Under the pieces are notes generated by a model. That model had not been told where the DNA came from and did not search any database. It saw only the letters and a program-made list of their open reading frames with translations. A stretch of DNA of 47,093 bases from Bacteroidota bacterium (lineage in GTDB: Bacteria; Bacteroidota; Bacteroidia; Chitinophagales; Saprospiraceae), in assembly GCA_029567325.1 (NCBI GenBank), contig JAKQLF010000284.1, positions 1-47,093 on the forward strand, written 5' to 3'. Shown here in pieces: positions 17,511 through 25,728 of the stretch (the first letter of the stretch is position 1; every line of letters starts with the position of its first letter). Position numbers and translations under genes: made by a program.

Positions 17511-18761
17511 ATGGACATTCCAATTCCAAAGAAAAGATTTACAGTAACGAGGGTTTTAATAGGTCTGGGTATTTTAGCCTTGATCGCATTCAGTATTTAC
17601 ACGTTTAAATTGCAAGGAGGCGCGAGTAAGCTCAATGTAGACGCGGAGAGAATTACTGTGAGCACAGTGACAAAAGGGGCTTTTAGAGAAAATATCCCTG
17701 TAAATGGCATAGTTTATCCGATATCAACCATTTATTTGGATGCACAAGAAGGTGGCCGGGTCGAAGAAAAGTATGTGGAGGATGGTGCAATGATGAAGAA
17801 AGGTCAACCCATTCTCAAATTGAGTAATACGGACTTGGAATTGAGTCTTGCAAATCAAGAGGTTGCTGTTTTCAATGTATTGACGCAAATGCAATACACT
17901 AAAAACATCGCTGAGCAGAATTCTATGAATCGTTTGAATCAAATGGCAGATGTTGACAACGCTTTGATTGAGGCTGAGCGTGTAAATAACCTAAATAAAA
18001 AGTTGTTTGATGAAGGTGCAATTGGCAAACAAGATTATATGAGTAGTCAAAATTTGTATGAATATCAGCAGAAAAGAAAAAAGTTGGCAGAGGATATCTT
18101 AAACCAAGATAAATCTTCAATGTCACAACAAATTGAGCAAGCTACCGAGTCATATAGACGGATGACCAATACTTTGCAATTGATGAAGCGTAAGGTAGGT
18201 GATTTGATAGTTCGGGCTCCGGTTGATGGCCAGCTGACTTCACTGGATTCAGAAATTGGTCAATCCATCAATAAAGGTGATCGCTTAGGGCAATTGGACA
18301 TTACTTCTGGTTATAAAGTAAGAGCCGATATTGACGAACATTACATATCCAGAATTTTTCCAGGTCAAAAAGCAGAATATGTTACAAAAGATAAGACTTA
18401 TATTCTGACCATCAAAAAAGTTTATACTCAAGTGGTTAGTGGTAGATTTCAAGTGGATATGGTTTTTGAGGGTGCTGCTCCAGAAAATATTCGCCGTGGA
18501 CAGTCTTTACAAATCAGAATGAATTTGAGTGAAGAAACGACGGCTTTGTTATTACCTCGAGGTGGTTTTTACCAAAAAACAGGTGGTAATTGGATTTTTA
18601 AATTGAGTGATGATGGTGCTATTGCTTATAAAACAAATATTCAATTAAATAGGCAGAGTCCTGAGAATTATGAATTGATGGAGGGTTTGAGTGTGGGTGA
18701 TAAGGTAATTACGAGTTCGTATGATTCTTTTGGTGATGTGGATGAGTTGGTTTTGAAGTGA
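17511..18761 (+). CDS. HlyD/MacA-type periplasmic adaptor (RND-type membrane fusion protein)
   Basis: The ATG at 17511 is preferred over an in-frame TTG at 17487, giving 416 residues. One TM anchor lies at about 15-33 (VLIGLGILALIAFSIYTF). Then come a beta-barrel/lipoyl half (IYLDAQEGGRVEEKYVEDGAMMKKGQPIL), a long coiled-coil hairpin (about 110-215) with the tip region LNKKLFDEGAIGKQDY, and the second lipoyl half (VGDLIVRAPVDGQLTSL), followed by barrel and membrane-proximal domains. Such adaptors link an inner-membrane ABC transporter to a TolC-like channel, which is not in this window. It heads the transporter cluster; its stop overlaps the start of a heptad array. Confidence 0.9.
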   Translation: MDIPIPKKRFTVTRVLIGLGILALIAFSIYTFKLQGGASKLNVDAERITVSTVTKGAFRENIPVNGIVYPISTIYLDAQEGGRVEEKYVEDGAMMKKGQPILKLSNTDLELSLANQEVAVFNVLTQMQYTKNIAEQNSMNRLNQMADVDNALIEAERVNNLNKKLFDEGAIGKQDYMSSQNLYEYQQKRKKLAEDILNQDKSSMSQQIEQATESYRRMTNTLQLMKRKVGDLIVRAPVDGQLTSLDSEIGQSINKGDRLGQLDITSGYKVRADIDEHYISRIFPGQKAEYVTKDKTYILTIKKVYTQVVSGRFQVDMVFEGAAPENIRRGQSLQIRMNLSEETTALLLPRGGFYQKTGGNWIFKLSDDGAIAYKTNIQLNRQSPENYELMEGLSVGDKVITSSYDSFGDVDELVLK

Positions 18762-19323
18762 GCGACGAGCAGCGAGCTTCGAGCTTCGAGCAATCAGTTT
18801 TCAGCAATCAGCTTTCAGATTAGTAGTTATTAGGAATTTTAAGAAAGGAATAAAAAGTATGTTTAAAGTTTTTGAATATATGAATAAATCATTTTTCGGA
18901 TCGCAATTATTTCTGAATCAAGGTGTTCGAATTCAATCCTCTGAACATATCCTCACTCAAAAGCTAATAATATTTGATATTGTAACTCAGATAAAGATCC
19001 ACAAGCTATTTGTAAGAAATTTATCAGTTGTTGATTGGAGTTTCTTCCACTTCCTTCTGCAATATTTGAAGGAACAGAGATCGCTGATCTTCTTATTTGG
19101 GAAGTTAAGCTATAAATTTCTTCTTTTGGGAAGTTGTAAGAAATTTTATATATTAAAATAACAAGCGAATGAGCTCTTTTCCAAAATTCCAAGTTACTAT
19201 AGTCTTTCATAAAAATAAATTATTACAAAATAACGAAATTTAAAAAATAAACCAGACTACTGAAACAGAAATCTCGTAAAAAGCTGAGAGCTGATGACTG
19301 AGAGCTGAGAGCAGAAAGCTGAC
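18760..19323. mobile_element. Candidate cassette: S23 gene bounded by inverted heptad arrays
   Basis: Left array 18760-18818: eight 7-mers passing from GAGCTTC to CAGCAAT/CAGCTTT. Right array 19279-19323: six 7-mers of AAAGCTG/AGAGCTG type, the reverse complement of the left motif. A minus-strand S23 gene lies between. The cassette separates the adaptor from the ATPase. Mobility is inferred; no transposase or target duplication was identified. Confidence 0.35.
18863..19210 (-). pseudogene. Four-helix-bundle protein (S23/IVP family), broken by TGA
   Basis: The start at 19210 encodes MKDYSNLEFWKRAHSLVILI and the family core SQIRRSAISVPSNIAEGSGR. A TGA at 18953-18955 stops it after 85 residues (LLAFE). 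The frame continues GYVQRIEFEHLDSEIIAIRK to a TAA at 18863-18865, restoring the usual 115 or so residues. Relatives have Leu at the stop position (compare AKEIGII in the second copy), so TTA to TGA is the likely change. The family was named from 23S rRNA intervening sequences but is widespread elsewhere with unclear function. The gene opposes the surrounding operon. Confidence 0.8.
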
Positions 19324-19339
19324 AATTCAAATTAGAATC

Positions 19340-20017
19340 ATGATAAGATTAACAAATTTAGACAAACGCTACCGCACCGAAGAAGTCGAAACAATTGCCC
19401 TCGACAAAATGAATCTCGAAGTAAAAGAAGGAGAATTCGTTTCCATTATGGGACCCTCAGGATGTGGTAAATCATCGCTATTAAATATCATTGGATTACT
19501 CGATGATTTGGATGGTGGAAGTTATTTATTTAATGGAATTGAAGTTGCAAAATTCAATGAAAGAAAAAGATCTGAATTGCGTAAACACAATATCGGATTT
19601 GTATTTCAAAGCTTTAATTTAATTGATGAATTAACGGTTTATGAAAATGTCGAATTGCCGTTGATTTATACCAAAGTTAATGCCGCTGATAGAAAGAAAA
19701 GGGTAGAAGAAGTGCTTGAGAAAATGCAAATCATGCACCGCAAAAATCACTTTCCACAGCAGCTCAGTGGTGGTCAGCAACAACGGGTAGCCATCAGTCG
19801 CGCCGTTGTAAATAAACCCAAATTGATTCTCGCAGATGAGCCTACGGGTAATCTCGATTCTGCAAATGGTAATGAAGTTATGCAATTACTAACTGACCTC
19901 AACGAACAAGGTACTACGGTCATCATGGTGACTCACAGTGAGCACGATGCAAAGTATAGTCATCGTATTGTGAGGATGCTGGATGGTAAGACGGTTACGG
20001 AAAATATTTTGCTGTAA
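19340..20017 (+). CDS. ABC transporter ATPase, LolD/MacB type
   Basis: A 225-residue stand-alone nucleotide-binding subunit. Walker A is GPSGCGKS (38-45), the Q-loop is FVFQSFNLID with Q90, the signature is LSGGQQQRVA (142-151), Walker B is LILADEP with D166/E167, and the H-loop is VTHSEHD with H199. It powers FtsX-type permeases whose movement is passed to periplasmic partners (type VII/MacB-like mechanism). It is the only ATPase in the window, so it presumably serves the permeases encoded downstream. S23 cassettes lie on both sides, which may weaken co-transcription with its partners. Confidence 0.93.
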   Translation: MIRLTNLDKRYRTEEVETIALDKMNLEVKEGEFVSIMGPSGCGKSSLLNIIGLLDDLDGGSYLFNGIEVAKFNERKRSELRKHNIGFVFQSFNLIDELTVYENVELPLIYTKVNAADRKKRVEEVLEKMQIMHRKNHFPQQLSGGQQQRVAISRAVVNKPKLILADEPTGNLDSANGNEVMQLLTDLNEQGTTVIMVTHSEHDAKYSHRIVRMLDGKTVTENILL

Positions 20018-20018
20018 G

Positions 20019-20610
20019 CGGAAACCGGAGGACCGGAAACCGGAAACGGGAGGAATGGTAATTAATTAAATTTTAGTCAGGATTGGAATGGAAAAGGGAA
20101 GAATAACAAAATTTGAAGATCTACTAGTTTGGAAAGAAGGATTAGATCTAAGTATTGAAATCTATAAAATTTTACAAAATTGTAATGACTATGGGTTTAG
20201 AGATCAAATTAGACGAGCCTCAGTTTCGATTCCGTCCAATATTGCAGAAGGTTTTGATAGACAATCAAATAAGGAATATATCCAATTTTTATTTATTGCA
20301 AAAGGATCTTGTTCTGAAGTTAGAACTCAATTATATCTCGCAAAAGAAATTGGAATTATAAATGAATTAATAGCAGATTCTCTGTTGGAAAGATCAAGAA
20401 AGATTTCGGCAATGATAACAAAATTAATATCTGCTAGAAAGGAAAATTTTTGAAATAAAATTTAAATCAAGGATTTCAGTAATGAAAGTGCTTGAAATAC
20501 ATAAATATTAGCTTGATATTTTTAACAAAATAAAAAATTCGGTATCCGTACTCCGGTTTCCGGTCTCCAAAAAAAAGAGCCGATTTCCGATTTCCGATCT
20601 CCGATTTCCA
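20019..20610. mobile_element. Candidate cassette: second S23 gene bounded by inverted heptad arrays
   Basis: Left array 20019-20054 is CGGAAAC/CGGAGGA, starting 2 bp after the ATPase stop. The right array has CGGTATC/CGTACTC/CGGTTTC/CGGTCTC at 20540-20567 and CCGATTT/CCGATCT units at 20580-20610; its complement reads GAAACCG and GGAAATC, so the arms are inverted. The right end stops 10 bp before the first permease. The heptad differs from that of the first cassette. Confidence 0.35.
20088..20453 (+). CDS. Four-helix-bundle protein (S23/IVP family)
   Basis: A full-length 121-residue member: MEKGRITKFEDLLVWKEGLD, then DQIRRASVSIPSNIAEGFDR with the invariant IPSNIAEG, then FLFIAKGSCSEVRTQLYLAK. 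All-helical, no signal peptide, basic end. It occupies the gap between ATPase and first permease in operon orientation, unlike the first copy. The two proteins differ enough not to be a recent duplication. Known relatives form pentameric bundles and bind nucleic acid, including the Avd accessory protein of diversity-generating retroelements; no reverse transcriptase is present here. Confidence 0.85.
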   Translation: MEKGRITKFEDLLVWKEGLDLSIEIYKILQNCNDYGFRDQIRRASVSIPSNIAEGFDRQSNKEYIQFLFIAKGSCSEVRTQLYLAKEIGIINELIADSLLERSRKISAMITKLISARKENF

Positions 20611-20620
20611 ATAAAATGAA

Positions 20621-23050
20621 ATGATAACGAATTATTTAAAAATAGCGTGGAGAAATCTCCAAAAAAATAGAACCTCAAGTTTGATAAACATTGTGGGTTT
20701 GGGTATTGGATTGGCAACATTTATTTTCATAATGGAATATATTTCATTAGAAAAATCAGTGAATCAATTCCATTCCAATGTTGACAACATTTACAGATTG
20801 TTGAATGAAGATAAAGAAGGAGTGACTTGGTCAGAAGTCGAACCTGGATGGGCGCAATTATTTAAGGACAAACAGTCAGCAATTGAATCATATTGTTTGG
20901 CCGAACAAGGAATTGGGCAAGGAATTGTACAGAATATAGAGAAAAATTTGTCTTTTAAAGAAGATAGAATTGGATATGCGAGCGGTAACTTTTTTGAATT
21001 TTTTACTTTCAACATTATTGAAGGAAATAAAACTGATTTAAAGACACCACAAACTGTTTATTTATCAGAAACTACTTCTAAAAAATATTTTGGAGAATCA
21101 CCAGCAATTGGCAAAAGCCTGACATTAAACAATCAATTTGGAAAGGTCAATTATTCTGTAAAAGGTATATTTGCTGATATTGGCCAAGAATCAGATATCC
21201 AATATGATATGGTCTTTTCACTAGAAACCTTAAGAAGTGCTGCCTTCTTAAACGGTAATGGTTGGGCGGATCTCAATAATTTTGATTCTCAATTCATCAA
21301 TTTATACGTTGCAACAGCACCAAATACGAATATCAATATATTAGAAAAAGACATCAATAAACTCAGATCAGAAGTCAGTAAAGAGGATGATGGTGTAACC
21401 TTCAGATTGCAGTCTTTAAAAAATATGCACTTGGGCACTTCGCTTGGAGACCAATTGCAAACTTATGGTAACCTCAAGTATATTTATATTCTTTCGGCAG
21501 TAGCCGCCCTGATCCTATTAATTGCATGGTTTAATTACATCAATTTATCAACTGCCGCATCATTGAAAAGATCACAAGAGGTGGGCATAAGAAAAACCAT
21601 AGGTGCAAGCAAAGGGCAATTAATTAGTTTGTTTTTGGCAGAAACTGGCTTGATAACTGGAATAGCCTATTCATTAGCATTTTTATTGGTTATATTGATT
21701 CAACCTTATTTCAATTTATTGACCGGAAAAGCATTGAGCCTTAATTCATTGCAATTATCCAATGTCTGGATTTATGCTTTTTCTGCCTTGATTTTAGCCA
21801 CTTTTTTTGCAGGATTTTATACAGCATTTGTTTTGTCCAATTTCAAACCTGTAGATACATTAAAAGGGAAACTCAAAGGCAGCGGAAGTGGTCAGTGGGT
21901 AAGAAAAGGATTGGTAGTGAGTCAATTTTCATTTTCAATATTACTCATCATAGCAACGGCAGTTATTTTCCTACAGTTGAAATTTATGAAAAATAGTGAA
22001 CTAGGTATCAATACTGACCAAATGGTTGTGGTTTCAGGTCCACAAGTAGGATTAGATAGTACTTATCAATCAAGGAAAAAAGTATTTTTAAATTACCTCG
22101 GACAACAAAGTTTCGTTAAAGAATACGCAACATCTGGTTCTGTACCTGGTAAGTATTATAATTTCAGAACAGCAGGATTTACGCAACCTGGGTCCAAACC
22201 AGATGATAAATTTAAAAGTTATGCTTTTTTGATCATCAGTGATCAATTTTTAAGTGCCTACGGAATTGAGATAAAAGCTGGTAGAAATTTTACCTATCAA
22301 GAATGTGACGTAGAATGGAACGACAATTCTAAAGTGCTGATCAATGAACAGGCTTTGAGTTCAATGGGGTTTGCAAATGCTGAAGATGCCATGCAAAAGG
22401 GCATTCAATGGGATGAAAGGCACCTAGACATCATTGGAGTGACAGCAGATTATCACCACACCAATTTAAAAAATGCAATTGATCCAATTATTTACTATCC
22501 ACAATTAAATGGACAATATTACTCTGTAAGATTGACGCCAGAAAATTTGTCATGTAAGTTGTCTTCATTAGAGCGGGAATACAAATCAGTTTTTCCAGGA
22601 AATCCATTTGAATATTTCTTTACCGATGAAGCTTTTGCAAGAGCTTACAGTGAGGAAGAGCAATATGGTCAAATATTTACCATTGCATCTTTATTGGCCA
22701 TTTTTATTGCTTGTTTGGGATTATTTGGCTTGGCGACTTTTGTTGTGGAGACAAGAACCAAAGAAATTGGTATTAGAAAAGTGCTTGGTGCTAGTGTGAG
22801 CGGCATTGTTTCCTTGTTGAGCAAAGATTTTGTCATCCTTGTAGTTATTTCTTTGGTCATTGCAGCACCTGTTGCTTTCTATTTGATGGTTAATTGGCTG
22901 AAAAATTTCGAATTCAAAGTGGAAATTAATTGGGTATTGCTTTTCATTTTGGTGGGCATTTCAGTTGTGATGGTTTCATTATTTACCGTTGCAATTCAAG
23001 CAATTAAAACTGCGAATGCTAAGGTGACAAAGAGTTTGAGAGCGGAATAA
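20621..23050 (+). CDS. ABC permease 1 of 10, double MacB-PCD/FtsX
   Basis: 809 residues. Plan shared by all ten permeases: TM1 (here about 24-45), periplasmic MacB-PCD-like domain 1, FtsX domain 1 with three TMs (285-420) and the cytoplasmic coupling helix QEVGIRKTIGAS (319-330), TM5 (about 435-455), periplasmic domain 2, and FtsX domain 2 (680-805) with RTKEIGIRKVLGAS from 712. The coupling helices contact the ATPase. Domain 1 ends in the IHL-type motif (LKNMHLGTS). The tail is VTKSLRAE. Substrate unknown; COG0577-type permeases export peptides, lipids or antimicrobials, or move envelope lipoproteins. The ATG at 20621 follows the right S23-cassette array by 10 bp. Confidence 0.93.
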   Translation: MITNYLKIAWRNLQKNRTSSLINIVGLGIGLATFIFIMEYISLEKSVNQFHSNVDNIYRLLNEDKEGVTWSEVEPGWAQLFKDKQSAIESYCLAEQGIGQGIVQNIEKNLSFKEDRIGYASGNFFEFFTFNIIEGNKTDLKTPQTVYLSETTSKKYFGESPAIGKSLTLNNQFGKVNYSVKGIFADIGQESDIQYDMVFSLETLRSAAFLNGNGWADLNNFDSQFINLYVATAPNTNINILEKDINKLRSEVSKEDDGVTFRLQSLKNMHLGTSLGDQLQTYGNLKYIYILSAVAALILLIAWFNYINLSTAASLKRSQEVGIRKTIGASKGQLISLFLAETGLITGIAYSLAFLLVILIQPYFNLLTGKALSLNSLQLSNVWIYAFSALILATFFAGFYTAFVLSNFKPVDTLKGKLKGSGSGQWVRKGLVVSQFSFSILLIIATAVIFLQLKFMKNSELGINTDQMVVVSGPQVGLDSTYQSRKKVFLNYLGQQSFVKEYATSGSVPGKYYNFRTAGFTQPGSKPDDKFKSYAFLIISDQFLSAYGIEIKAGRNFTYQECDVEWNDNSKVLINEQALSSMGFANAEDAMQKGIQWDERHLDIIGVTADYHHTNLKNAIDPIIYYPQLNGQYYSVRLTPENLSCKLSSLEREYKSVFPGNPFEYFFTDEAFARAYSEEEQYGQIFTIASLLAIFIACLGLFGLATFVVETRTKEIGIRKVLGASVSGIVSLLSKDFVILVVISLVIAAPVAFYLMVNWLKNFEFKVEINWVLLFILVGISVVMVSLFTVAIQAIKTANAKVTKSLRAE

Positions 23051-23052
23051 AT

Positions 23053-23343
23053 GGTTAATTATTAATGGTAAATGGTTAATGGTAAATGGTGAATGGTGAG
23101 GTGTGAAATGTAAAATGTGAAATCAATTTGGAACGACATGGAGGGGAAGGCCTTCGTGCCTTCCTGAACGGAATGTCAAAACAGTGGGATTTAATTGGTT
23201 AATGTTATAAGGTGAATTGTGAATTGTGTGAGATGTGAAATGTAAAATGTGAAATTTCATTTGGAACAACATGTAGGGGAAGGCCCATGTGCCTTTCCCG
23301 AACGGAATGTCAAAATAAAGTTTGAAATATAAATTGAAATAAA
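23053..23343. repeat. Composite element after permease 1, two hairpin blocks
   Basis: ATGGTAA/ATGGTGA heptads begin right after the stop, then GTGAAAT/GTAAAAT units. Two core blocks follow, TTGGAACGACATG near 23128 and TTGGAACAACATG near 23261. Each has a GGAAGGC...GCCTTCC-type stem (23145-23151 with 23158-23164; the second at about 23276-23299 has one bulge) and ends AACGGAATGT. Confidence 0.7.
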
Positions 23344-25713
23344 ATGAATCAAATAAATATCAAGGCAATTTTTCGAAATCTTACGAAAGGTAAATTTTAT
23401 ACACTAATCAATATATTGGGTATTGCCATTGGTATAACTTCAATAGTTTGGGCATTTCAAAATTATCGTTTTGCCAATAGTTTTGATAATTTTCACAACG
23501 ATAGAGATCAAATATTTAGAATTATAACCAAAAATGAAGGCTCACCTTTATGGAATGGATACTGTCCATTGCCTATAGCTACATTTGCGAAACAGGATTT
23601 CCCTGAAGTTGAAAGATCAGTCAGACTTGAGCGAGCATTTTTAACCATTAGACCAGAAGCAGGGGAAACCTTTAATTCAAGCGTACATTTTACAGACCCT
23701 GAGTTTTTCAATTTTTTTAATTTCCCTTTGGTGTCAGGTACCAATGATCTCCAAGATAATGCTGGTGTATGGATTACAGAGTCAGAGGCAAAAAAACTAT
23801 TTGGAATTGAGCCAGCCGTTGGGAAAACCATTCAGTTTTACGTCAATGAATCTCACCAACTACCTTTGGTGGTAAAAGGTGTTTTAAAAGATTTGCCATC
23901 AAATTCGTCTATCCAATTTGACATTATTTCAAATTTTTTAAATTTCAGAAAATCAAATGGTCAACTATTGGAAATGGATGATTGGTCCTATTACGCAGAT
24001 GCAATTTTCTTAAAAGTTGATAACCCACTAATGGCCTCCAAACTAGCCGAAGGCTTTAAAAAGTATTTACCACTTACTTTTGAAGCTAGAAAAGATATAA
24101 AACCTATTGAGTTTCAATTAGATCCACTATCAGGCATTTCCAAACAGAATGATATGGCTACCAATGCATTATATACGCGTCCCAGTGATGCAGCAATATA
24201 TGGCCCTCTGGTACTTGCTATTCTTATATTGTTGTCTGCTTGTCTCAATTTTGCCAATACAACTGTTGCACGCTCAAATCAAAGGTTGAAAGAAATGGGA
24301 GTTCGTAAAGTATTGGGCGGTAGTAAATCCCAATTGATAATACAGCAGCTTTTGGAAAGTAGCCTCATAGTATTCATTGCAATTTGTTTATCCACCATTT
24401 TCACAGCTTGGTGGCTACCAACGTACAACAGGATGTTTGATGGTATTTTTCTTACTGCAAATTATTTTGAAGATTTCCAATTATTCCAATTTATGGTTTT
24501 TCTTCTATTATTTGTAACGCTATTGGCTGGACTTTATCCTTCTCTTTACATTGCAAGATTCAATGCGAGTCAAATTTTCAGAGGTGGTGTGAATTACGGA
24601 GGATCAAATCTTTTTTCACGAGTGCTTCTGGGTATGCAAATTTTAATTGCATTTATTACCGTTTCTGCAAGTTTCGGTTTTGCAAAAAATGCAGAATTTC
24701 AAAGAGATTTTAATTTAGGTTTTAATCAAAATAATATCATAGGATTATGGACCTCAGAAAGTGATTTTTCAACCATAAGAGATGCTGTGTCCGCAATACC
24801 GGATGTAGATAAAACTGCAGGGTCAGTTGGACATTTGGGTTATTCCTGGCGAAATTTAGGGGTGGAAGCAGGTGGCATTATCAAGGAAACTAATTTCATT
24901 CAAACTGGTGATCATTATTTAGATGTAATGGGAGTGAAACTACTTACTGGTAGGGATTTCAATCATGACAATGACTCAGATGTAAATAAAAGCATGATTA
25001 TTTCTGAAAAATTGTGTGCAGAATATGGGTGGACAAAAGACAATGCACTTGGAAAACAATTGACAGTTGATACGATTTTGTATTCGGTAATTGGTGTTAC
25101 AAAAGATCTTTACGTTGGCGGTTTTTTCAATAATATAGACCCCTTGGCAATGGTAAAAGTAGCCAATACAAGCAGTCGATTGCTGATTGTTCAAAGCAAT
25201 GGAAATTCCTTAAAGACAGTATATGACCAAATAAAGGCGAGTTGGGCCAACACTTTTCCATTAAAGCCATTCAATGGATTTTTTCAAAACGAAGAAACGA
25301 GTCAAGCCCAAAGAGTAAACCAAAGTGTAACAACCATCTTTTTTTGGTTTGGGATAATTTCTGTTTTATTTACCCTCACAGGAATGTTTGCTTTGATTTC
25401 ACTCACCATTCTTAAAAAGAATAAAGAAATCGCCATAAGAAGGGTAGTAGGTGCCTCACTTAAAGATATTTTATTGGTAATTAATAAGAGTTATTTCTGG
25501 GTTTTTATTGTTGCTGCTGGGCTAGGCATGTACGCTGGAGCTGCTCTTACACAAGTATTGATGGATTTAATTTTCAAAGTCAATGTAGGCTTTAATCCAG
25601 ATAGTTTACTAAAAACATTTATTGGCGTTTGTGCCCTGATTCTTACTGTAGTGATGATAAAATTATGGCAGGTGGACAGAATGAAACCTTCTATTGTTTT
25701 GAAAGGTAATTAA
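23344..25713 (+). CDS. ABC permease 2 of 10, divergent member
   Basis: 789 residues with the full double MacB-PCD/FtsX plan, but the most divergent paralogue. It starts MNQINIKAIFRNLTKGKFYT instead of MIKNYFKIAWRNL, its first coupling helix is RLKEMGVRKVLGGS (about 313), the second is KNKEIAIRRVVGAS (about 690), and it ends DRMKPSIVLKGN without the usual VKSLR(S/T)E tail. Domain 1 lacks the IHL-type motif (it reads LSGISKQNDMATN). The stop is only 15 bp before permease 3, so these two are likely co-translated and may form a heterodimer. Confidence 0.9.
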   Translation: MNQINIKAIFRNLTKGKFYTLINILGIAIGITSIVWAFQNYRFANSFDNFHNDRDQIFRIITKNEGSPLWNGYCPLPIATFAKQDFPEVERSVRLERAFLTIRPEAGETFNSSVHFTDPEFFNFFNFPLVSGTNDLQDNAGVWITESEAKKLFGIEPAVGKTIQFYVNESHQLPLVVKGVLKDLPSNSSIQFDIISNFLNFRKSNGQLLEMDDWSYYADAIFLKVDNPLMASKLAEGFKKYLPLTFEARKDIKPIEFQLDPLSGISKQNDMATNALYTRPSDAAIYGPLVLAILILLSACLNFANTTVARSNQRLKEMGVRKVLGGSKSQLIIQQLLESSLIVFIAICLSTIFTAWWLPTYNRMFDGIFLTANYFEDFQLFQFMVFLLLFVTLLAGLYPSLYIARFNASQIFRGGVNYGGSNLFSRVLLGMQILIAFITVSASFGFAKNAEFQRDFNLGFNQNNIIGLWTSESDFSTIRDAVSAIPDVDKTAGSVGHLGYSWRNLGVEAGGIIKETNFIQTGDHYLDVMGVKLLTGRDFNHDNDSDVNKSMIISEKLCAEYGWTKDNALGKQLTVDTILYSVIGVTKDLYVGGFFNNIDPLAMVKVANTSSRLLIVQSNGNSLKTVYDQIKASWANTFPLKPFNGFFQNEETSQAQRVNQSVTTIFFWFGIISVLFTLTGMFALISLTILKKNKEIAIRRVVGASLKDILLVINKSYFWVFIVAAGLGMYAGAALTQVLMDLIFKVNVGFNPDSLLKTFIGVCALILTVVMIKLWQVDRMKPSIVLKGN

Positions 25714-25728
25714 TTAAATCTTTGAATT

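Noticed and set aside
18859-19161. 100-codon plus-strand frame
   Set aside because: It is antisense to the S23-family gene, which has the recognisable IPSNIAEG core.
18863-20453. Diversity-generating retroelement with Avd-like protein
   Set aside because: S23 proteins resemble Avd, but no reverse transcriptase, template repeat or adenine-mutated variable repeat was seen in the window.
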